The notes under the pieces: generated by a model
The model's database searches: none
What the model was told of the DNA's origin: nothing
Seen by the model: only the letters and a program-made list of their open reading frames with translations
Part shown: positions 32,980 through 33,472 of the stretch, piece by piece
Position numbering within the stretch: the stretch's first letter is position 1
Layout: each line of letters opens with the position of its first letter
Origin: Acidobacteriota bacterium
GTDB taxonomy: Bacteria > Acidobacteriota > Vicinamibacteria > Vicinamibacterales > 2-12-FULL-66-21
Assembly (NCBI GenBank): GCA_003222675.1
Contig: QHWT01000096.1
Location: forward strand, 1-33,472
Direction of reading: 5' to 3'
Length of the DNA: 33,472 bases
Made by a program: the position numbers and the translations under genes

Positions 32980-33472
32980 TCAGACCTGGGGCAGGATCCC
33001 GCCGTCCTGGATCATGACGAGCCCGTCCTGCAGCATCACCAGGCCGTGCGTGAATGCGAACACTGCGAGCTCGAGACGCGATGACACGCCAACCTTGTCG
33101 AACACGCTCGACAGGTGATGCTTGACCGTGTCCTCGCTGACGCGAAAGCGCTCGGCGATCCCTTTGTTGGTTTCGCCGTCGGCAACGGCGGCCACGACCT
33201 GCATCTCGCGTTGCGTCAGACGGAACTTGCGCGCGGGCCGCGGCGCCTGCTTTGCGGGCCGCTCGGGCACCGACTCGAGAAGCTGTCCGTCGAGCCAGTA
33301 ATTGCCGCCCATGACGCCGCGAATCGCCTGGACGAAGTGCGGCATCGACGCGCCCTTTTCGATGACGCCGCGCGCGCCGGCGCGCATCGCCGCCGCCTGG
33401 ACGTCGGGCTGCACCGGATCCATCAACAGGAGCGAGCGCACTGGACTGGGCAGCGTCGCGAGCGCCTTGACG
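32980..33472 (-). CDS. LuxR/NarL-type response regulator (N-terminus beyond window edge)
   Basis: About 163 residues are visible; the frame is open to the right edge, so the phospho-acceptor part of the receiver is missing. What remains is the end of a receiver domain (AAAMRAGARGVIEKGASMPHF, with the conserved Lys), a basic linker (PAKQAPRPARKF) and a LuxR helix-turn-helix (LTQREMQVVAAVADGETNKG, RFRVSEDTVKHHLSSVFDKV, GVSSRLELAVFAF). The last 20 residues hold a small internal duplication (GLVMLQD/GLVMIQD). It lies 134 bp upstream of the PASTA/LamG gene, on the same strand. Whether it controls that gene is unknown. Confidence 0.9.
   Translation of the reverse strand, partial: VKALATLPSPVRSLLLMDPVQPDVQAAAMRAGARGVIEKGASMPHFVQAIRGVMGGNYWLDGQLLESVPERPAKQAPRPARKFRLTQREMQVVAAVADGETNKGIAERFRVSEDTVKHHLSSVFDKVGVSSRLELAVFAFTHGLVMLQDGLVMIQDGGILPQV

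Overview
This is a GC-rich window with mostly long, high-GC genes, many secreted products and Tat-exported enzymes. The gene families suggest a soil-type Acidobacteriota, plausibly Vicinamibacteria: secreted LamG/PASTA and FG-GAP proteins, a DUF1080 hydrolase, a Gfo/Idh oxidoreductase, a SUMF1-domain protein, DUF4390 and HME-RND metal efflux. The taxonomy is an inference from family content; no rRNA or tRNA gene was recognised.

Layout. 1-241: the tail of a secreted protein followed by two hairpins. 362-1931: a polytopic membrane protein with a possible small coupled ORF (minus). 2031-2419: a broken FG-GAP fragment. 2620-5453: a NtrC-type response regulator and histidine kinase (minus), divergent from 5589-11472, a CzcB-CzcA-CzcC type efflux operon ending in a small secreted protein. 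A perfect 14-bp palindrome lies between the two units. 11521-11745: a LamG gene remnant with the same two-hairpin tail as at the left edge. 11786-17808: a run of plus-strand exported or envelope proteins. These include a DUF4390 gene frameshifted at a CTCG repeat, a serine-hydrolase-fold protein without its catalytic residues, a small outer-membrane barrel, an FG-GAP protein, a RodZ-like DUF4115 protein and a DUF1080 hydrolase. 17778-18064: a 136-bp tandem duplication joining the ends of DUF1080 and a convergent ApbE. 19423-21705: a SUMF1-domain protein and a Tat-exported Gfo/Idh oxidoreductase (minus) behind a strong terminator that has no obvious gene before it. 22362-22895: a lipoprotein.

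The most striking part is 22902-30688 (minus): two tandem copies of a two-gene module. Each copy has a Tat-exported multicopper oxidase followed by a three-domain exported protein, SCO1/SenC copper chaperone + cytochrome c + DUF3347. The two genes in each module are nearly contiguous, and both copies keep all the copper and haem ligands I can see. The arrangement suggests one polypeptide that delivers copper to, and carries electrons from, a dedicated oxidase. A secreted PASTA/LamG protein lies upstream on the same strand, and a LuxR-type regulator runs off the right edge.

With the two-component system and HME-RND pump on the left, the window has a transition-metal theme: sensing and efflux on one side, copper enzyme production and maturation on the other. 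Fragments of surface-protein genes (2.0-2.4 kb, 11.5 kb) and tandem duplications show recent local rearrangement. I saw no insertion sequence, integrase or CRISPR array.
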